Source of the DNA: DATJOQ01 sp050010455
GTDB taxonomy: Bacteria; Desulfobacterota; Binatia; Binatales; Binataceae
Length of the DNA stretch: 9,922 nt
Direction: 5' to 3'
NCBI GenBank assembly: GCA_050010455.1
Contig: JBEKLA010000157.1
Location: 1-9,922 of the forward strand
Under the pieces are notes generated by a model. The model made no database searches. It was not told the DNA's origin and saw only the letters and a program-made list of their open reading frames with translations. The position numbers and the translations under genes are program-made. Below are positions 6,676-9,922 of the stretch, piece by piece. Positions within the stretch are counted from its first letter, which is position 1. The number at the start of each line of letters is the position of its first letter.

Positions 6676-7614
6676 ATGAAACTCGCGGCGCTTGACGTAG
6701 GCACCAACTCGGTACTGATGTTGGTGGTCGAGAGCGAGAATGATCGCCAGGCGCGGCGGGTCGTCGATTTTGTGAGAATCACCCGTCTCGGGCGCGGTGT
6801 CGACGAGCGCGGCCGCCTCGATCCGGAAGCCGCCGCACGCACGCTCGACACGATCGCCGAGTTCACCGATCAGGCGCGGGCGCTCGGCGCGATCAAGATC
6901 GTCACCGCCGCAACCAGCGCGCTGCGCGACGCGCGCGACGGCGCCGATTTTATCGCGCGGGTCAAAGCGCGTGCCGGTATCGACCTCGACGTGATCTCCG
7001 GCGACACCGAGGCCCATTTGAACTACCTGGCGGTTCGCCGCGGATTGCGGATCGATCCGGCGGAAAAGCTGCTGATCGTTGATATCGGCGCCGGATCGAC
7101 GGAGCTTATCCGCGCCGATTCTGGCGGCGAGCCCGCCCTCACCAGCCTTCGTATCGGATCCGTGCGCCTCACCGAGCGGATTATCAAGCACGATCCTCCG
7201 ATCGAGAGCGAAGTAACCGCGCTGCGAGCGACGATCGATCGCGCGATCGACGAACTCGACTGGCGCTATCACGCGGACCGTCTGGTTGGAGTCGCGGGCA
7301 CGGTCACGACCGTCTGCACCGTGAGTCTTGGTCTGACGTCATACGACCACAACGTGGTTCACGGTTATCGGCTGGCGCGCACCGAGGTCGCGCGCGTAAC
7401 GGAGCTGCTTCGCGCGATTCCGCTCGCCCAACGCAAGCGGCTCCCGGGCATGATCGAGGGACGCGCCGACGTTATCTTCGCGGGCGCGGCGATCCTGGAA
7501 AGAGTGATGGCCAAGTTCAACGTCGACGCCGTCACGGTCAGCGATCAGGGCGTGCGATGGGGCCTCATCTGGCGCGAGTTAGCGCGGCCGGCATCACCCG
7601 AGCCTCGCGCCTAA
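6676..7614 (+). CDS. Ppx/GppA-family phosphatase (short form), exopolyphosphatase or pppGpp phosphatase
   Basis: Family members hydrolyse polyphosphate and/or convert pppGpp to ppGpp, linking phosphate storage with the stringent response. The ASKHA fold signatures are present: phosphate-1 motif DVGTNS (7-12), ATSALRDA (79-86), ISGDTEA (107-113) with E112 at the place of the catalytic Glu, phosphate-2 motif VDIGAGSTEL (135-144) and the adenosine-type motif VGVAGTVTT (204-212). At 312 residues it has only the two N-terminal domains and lacks the HD-like C-terminal domains of the roughly 500-residue E. coli Ppx and GppA; short forms occur in Aquifex and mycobacteria. Sequence alone does not separate Ppx from GppA activity, so no symbol is given. 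G+C returns to the high level of the housekeeping genes. It converges on the downstream monooxygenase gene. Confidence 0.92.
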   Translation: MKLAALDVGTNSVLMLVVESENDRQARRVVDFVRITRLGRGVDERGRLDPEAAARTLDTIAEFTDQARALGAIKIVTAATSALRDARDGADFIARVKARAGIDLDVISGDTEAHLNYLAVRRGLRIDPAEKLLIVDIGAGSTELIRADSGGEPALTSLRIGSVRLTERIIKHDPPIESEVTALRATIDRAIDELDWRYHADRLVGVAGTVTTVCTVSLGLTSYDHNVVHGYRLARTEVARVTELLRAIPLAQRKRLPGMIEGRADVIFAGAAILERVMAKFNVDAVTVSDQGVRWGLIWRELARPASPEPRA

Positions 7615-7637
7615 CCGCGCCCGATCTATCAGCGCTC

Positions 7638-7663
7638 GCCGCGACGCGTCCGCACGACGCGGC
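7638..7663. terminator. Possible bidirectional hairpin terminator between convergent genes
   Basis: GCCGCG (7638-7643) and CGCGGC (7658-7663) form a perfect 6-bp stem, with partial further pairing inside the 14-base loop. It lies in the 55-base gap between two converging stop codons (7612-7614 and 7670-7672), where a shared terminator is expected. No T-run is present on either side, so it is a weak or factor-dependent candidate. Confidence 0.35.
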
Positions 7664-7669
7664 ATCGAG

Positions 7670-8890
7670 TCACTTCTCAGGTTCGGCGTGCTTTTCCGCT
7701 TGCGATTGCCGGCTGTCGGGCGCGGCTTCCGCGTCATGCGCGGGCTTGGTCCCGGATGAGAGCGATTGGCGCAGCAGCTCGGCGCCGTGCTGCACGGCGT
7801 AATCATAGGCCGCTTGCGGCCCGTCCAACGTACCCTGGAAGTGCGGCATCACGTAGCGGGCCAACAATTCGAACGAGTGTAAGGTAGCGGCATGCGATGC
7901 CCAATCGTTGGCCATCGCCAGCAACGTGCCGAAGCCGCCGCTATGCTCTATCAGTTGCTCGATCGCCGTGACCGCGTCCTGCGGTGTTCCGACGATAACC
8001 GTTCCTCGCTCGACGAGGCGATCGATGCTGAGTTCGTCGATCGGCTGATCGGGGCGCTCCTGGAAAAGAAAGGAGGCGCCGAGCGCCGCGCAAAAGTACT
8101 CGCGGATCCACTTGTTGGCGCCGGCGCGGATTTCGTCCACAGCCTGCGCGCGCGATTCGGCCAGATGAATCGGAATCGATAGCCGCCAATGAGCGCGGCT
8201 TGGGGTGCGTCCTGCCGCCTCCGCCGCCCGCTCCAGCACAGCCCATCGCTTTTTGAGATTGGGAAGCCCTTCGGACGAGAACAGTCCCGCGGAAATCGGC
8301 CAGATGCCGTGCTTGCCGGCCTGGATAAAACCGTTGATGCCGCCGCCACAGGCGACCCCAATCGGCAGATGCGGGCTTTGCAGCGGACGAGTCTGCAATC
8401 GTGCATCGCGCATCTTGAAATAGGTGCCGTTGTGAGTCACCGCTTCCTGACTGCGATATAGCCGCAGGATAATTTCCAGCCCCTCGTTCATCATTGCCGA
8501 CTGCTTCTCGTACGGGACGCCGTACAAATGAGCGTCGGCAGGCAGCGCCCCAGGCCCGACGCCGAGCATCACTCGGCCGCGGGTAAGATGATCGAGGAAG
8601 GCGAAGCGCTCGGCCACGTCAAACGGGTGATGGAACGGCAGGCTCACCACCGCCGCGCCGAGCATCAACCGCTGAGTGCGCATTGCGGCTGCGGCAATCA
8701 TCAAGTCGGGAGCGGGTATCGTTTCCCAGCCACAACTGTGGCGCTCGCCGAACCAGACTTCGTCGAAGCCCAGCCGGTCCAAGGTTTGGACCAGGTCCAA
8801 ATCGCGTTCGTAGGCCAGGGTCGGATTCTCCCCGACCGGATGGAACGGCGCGACGAACAGTCCGAATCTTAGCCTTCCGCTCGATGCCAT
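7670..8890 (-). CDS. LLM-class flavin-dependent monooxygenase, LimB-like
   Basis: A luciferase-like TIM-barrel monooxygenase using reduced flavin supplied by a partner reductase. It most resembles limonene 1,2-monooxygenase (LimB)-type proteins: FGLFVAPFHPVGENP (9-23), WFGERHSCGWE (46-56), VVSLPFHHPF (81-90), LTRGRVMLGVGPG (102-114), RDARLQTRP (161-169) and the late GTPQDA (301-306). The real substrate is unknown, since this family is broad. The 406 residues end in a hydrophilic Ala/Glu/Lys-rich tail of about 30 residues. Start choice: the reading frame opens at a TTG (8929) without SD. ATGs lie at 8899 and 8890; AAGGA (8907-8903 on this strand) lies 3 bases from the first and 12 from the second, and family N termini favour 8890. 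No flavin reductase is adjacent. Confidence 0.9.
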   Translation of the reverse strand: MASSGRLRFGLFVAPFHPVGENPTLAYERDLDLVQTLDRLGFDEVWFGERHSCGWETIPAPDLMIAAAAMRTQRLMLGAAVVSLPFHHPFDVAERFAFLDHLTRGRVMLGVGPGALPADAHLYGVPYEKQSAMMNEGLEIILRLYRSQEAVTHNGTYFKMRDARLQTRPLQSPHLPIGVACGGGINGFIQAGKHGIWPISAGLFSSEGLPNLKKRWAVLERAAEAAGRTPSRAHWRLSIPIHLAESRAQAVDEIRAGANKWIREYFCAALGASFLFQERPDQPIDELSIDRLVERGTVIVGTPQDAVTAIEQLIEHSGGFGTLLAMANDWASHAATLHSFELLARYVMPHFQGTLDGPQAAYDYAVQHGAELLRQSLSSGTKPAHDAEAAPDSRQSQAEKHAEPEK

Positions 8891-9122
8891 AAGCGCCATT
8901 AATCCTTGCTTGACGTTCGTTGTAGCCAACCAAAAAACGACGCCGAGCTACTGTATCCCATTAGCACTCAAAGCGTGACGAAGCATCCACAGCGCATCCG
9001 AGACAGACAAAAGTTAGCCACAGGGCTTGCCAATCCGGCCTAAATGCGCGATTATCCTTAGAAACTTTGAGTTGGAAGGCCGATTCTGAACGACTTCGTG
9101 GGTTTCCGGCGAGCTTTGCCTT
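8891..9122. other. Divergent intergenic region between monooxygenase and lrp-gltB
   Basis: This 232-base spacer separates oppositely directed genes and is the likely site for Lrp-family autoregulation. The lrp-side promoter is described separately. A matched pair ACTCAAAG (8966-8973) and CTTTGAGT (9065-9072) forms an 8-bp inverted repeat 91 bases apart; a pair this short could be chance. I see no clear promoter for the minus-strand gene and no clear riboswitch. Confidence 0.5.
9027..9055 (+). promoter_or_regulatory. Sigma70-type promoter for the lrp-gltB unit
   Basis: TTGCCA (9027-9032) matches five of six bases of the -35 consensus. Exactly 17 bases downstream, GATTAT (9050-9055) matches four of six of the -10 consensus. 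Transcription would start near 9062, giving a leader of about 60 bases before the ATG at 9123. GGCGAG at 9108-9113 serves as a modest SD nine bases before that ATG. Confidence 0.5.
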
Positions 9123-9677
9123 ATGAAATTAGGTATCGACAACCCAGAACTGGATGCCATCGACCTCCAGATCTTAAACATGTTGCAAGAGTATTGCCGG
9201 ACTTCGCTGGCCAAACTCGGCGAGCAAGTCGGCCTTTCGGCGCCCTCGGTTCAGGAACGGATCAAAAAGCTCGAGGACAGCGGCGTCATCACCGGTTATC
9301 ACGCCACGGTCAACGCCAAGCGCCTGGGTAAGGATATCACCGCCTTCATCGGCGTGTCGGTTAACCATCCCAGGATGGTCGAAGAGTTCGAGCGGACGAT
9401 CGAGAGCCTCAACGACGTGCTCGAATGCCATCACGTCACCGGCCAACACACGCTGTTGCTCAAGGTCAAGACCGATAACACCTCGTCGCTTGAAGGGTTA
9501 ATCAGCACGATTCGCTCAATCGCTGGAGTCGAGCGCACTGAGACGATGGTGGTTCTATCGACTCACACCGAGCGGGTGCAGATCCCGCTTAACGGTGTCG
9601 CGGAGGAAGCGGGAGGCCGGCGTCTGCGCCACAACGGTATCAAGGCCGTAGTTCAACCCGGCAAGAAAGTAGGCTGA
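9123..9677 (+). CDS. Lrp/AsnC-family transcriptional regulator
   Basis: A feast/famine regulator that senses amino acids through its RAM domain and binds DNA as dimers and higher oligomers. Residues 10-62 form the AsnC-type winged helix-turn-helix (LDAIDLQILNMLQE, then VGLSAPSVQERIKKLEDSGVI), and 72-147 the RAM domain, including VTGQHTLLLKV (105-115). The protein has 184 residues, longer than the usual 150-165, because of a basic C-terminal tail (about 160-184) with several Arg and Lys. Its TGA (9675-9677) shares its last base with the ATG of the glutamate synthase gene, so the two are almost certainly one transcript with coupled translation. Regulation of gltB by this protein is inference from E. 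coli Lrp, which activates gltBD. The ligand cannot be read from the sequence. Confidence 0.93.
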   Translation: MKLGIDNPELDAIDLQILNMLQEYCRTSLAKLGEQVGLSAPSVQERIKKLEDSGVITGYHATVNAKRLGKDITAFIGVSVNHPRMVEEFERTIESLNDVLECHHVTGQHTLLLKVKTDNTSSLEGLISTIRSIAGVERTETMVVLSTHTERVQIPLNGVAEEAGGRRLRHNGIKAVVQPGKKVG

Positions 9678-9922
9678 TGCATAATTCGCAAACGATGCCT
9701 TCCAAGCAAGGCCTCTATGATCCTGACCACGAGCACGACGCTTGCGGCGTTGGCTTCGTGGTCAATACCAAGGGCGTGCGCTCGCACGACATCATCCGCC
9801 AGGGATTGCAGGTGCTCGATAACCTCACCCATCGCGGCGCGTGCGGATGCGATCCGCTAACCGGCGACGGGGCAGGGATTCTGCTTCAGGTCCCGCACGA
9901 GTTCCTGGATAAGGAGGCGCAG
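9677..9922 (+). CDS. gltB: Glutamate synthase large subunit, N-terminal part (cut by window end)
   Basis: Glutamate synthase makes two glutamates from glutamine and 2-oxoglutarate. Only the first 82 codons are in the window. They hold the start of the class II glutamine amidotransferase domain: HDACGVGFV (20-28) with C23 as the expected N-terminal nucleophile after removal of a 22-residue propeptide, then LTHRGACG and LTGDGAGILLQVPHEF. The ATG at 9677 overlaps the upstream TGA in the form TGATG; another in-frame ATG is at 9695. The SD is weak (GTAGG, 9669-9673), consistent with translational coupling. The frame is open to the last base. Whether the partner is NADPH- or ferredoxin-dependent cannot be seen from this part. 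Confidence 0.93.
   Translation, partial: MHNSQTMPSKQGLYDPDHEHDACGVGFVVNTKGVRSHDIIRQGLQVLDNLTHRGACGCDPLTGDGAGILLQVPHEFLDKEAQ

Noticed and set aside
6559..7272. 237-codon minus-strand open frame opposite ppx/gppA
   Set aside because: The plus-strand gene has all ASKHA motifs; the antisense frame has none of its own.
8966..9072. ACTCAAAG ... CTTTGAGT inverted repeat in the lrp upstream region as a looping operator
   Set aside because: An 8-bp match across 91 bases is reasonably likely by chance in a spacer of this size, and it does not match a known Lrp-site pattern.

Overview
The window is GC-rich bacterial chromosome, roughly 63-65% G+C in the sampled housekeeping genes, with GTG as well as ATG starts. 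It carries seven complete protein genes and the first 82 codons of an eighth. No rRNA, tRNA, CRISPR array or insertion sequence was seen. The gene run dprA-topA-trmFO, the use of folate-dependent TrmFO, and a LimB-like flavin monooxygenase beside an Lrp regulator and glutamate synthase point to an uncultured proteobacterium-like lineage. Deltaproteobacterial or Binatota-type soil bacteria are my best guess, but the phylum is not decided by the sequence.

Layout. Bases 1-205 hold no recognisable gene; they contain the leader of dprA, with an unusual arrangement of Shine-Dalgarno (SD) sequence, hairpin and start codon. Bases 206-5161 are a co-directional housekeeping block: dprA (DNA uptake/recombination mediator), topA (type IA topoisomerase with four C-terminal zinc ribbons) and trmFO (tRNA m5U54 methylation). 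In many bacteria trmFO is followed by xerC and hslVU. Here it is followed by one gene (5240-6562) of clearly lower G+C (about 50%) with its own extended -10 promoter and strong SD. It encodes an unrecognised 440-residue protein whose C-terminal third looks like a PD-(D/E)xK nuclease. This is the accessory, possibly defence-related, element of the window.

Bases 6676-7614 encode a short Ppx/GppA-type phosphatase. It converges on a minus-strand LimB-like luciferase-family monooxygenase (7670-8890). A roughly 230-base divergent spacer with a good sigma70-type promoter then leads into an Lrp/AsnC regulator (9123-9677). The regulator's stop codon overlaps the start of gltB (9677 onward, cut by the window end).

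Functionally the window joins DNA maintenance and tRNA modification with stress and nutrient signalling: polyphosphate or (p)ppGpp turnover and Lrp-linked glutamate synthesis. The inserted nuclease-like gene appears to be an independent, probably transferred unit.
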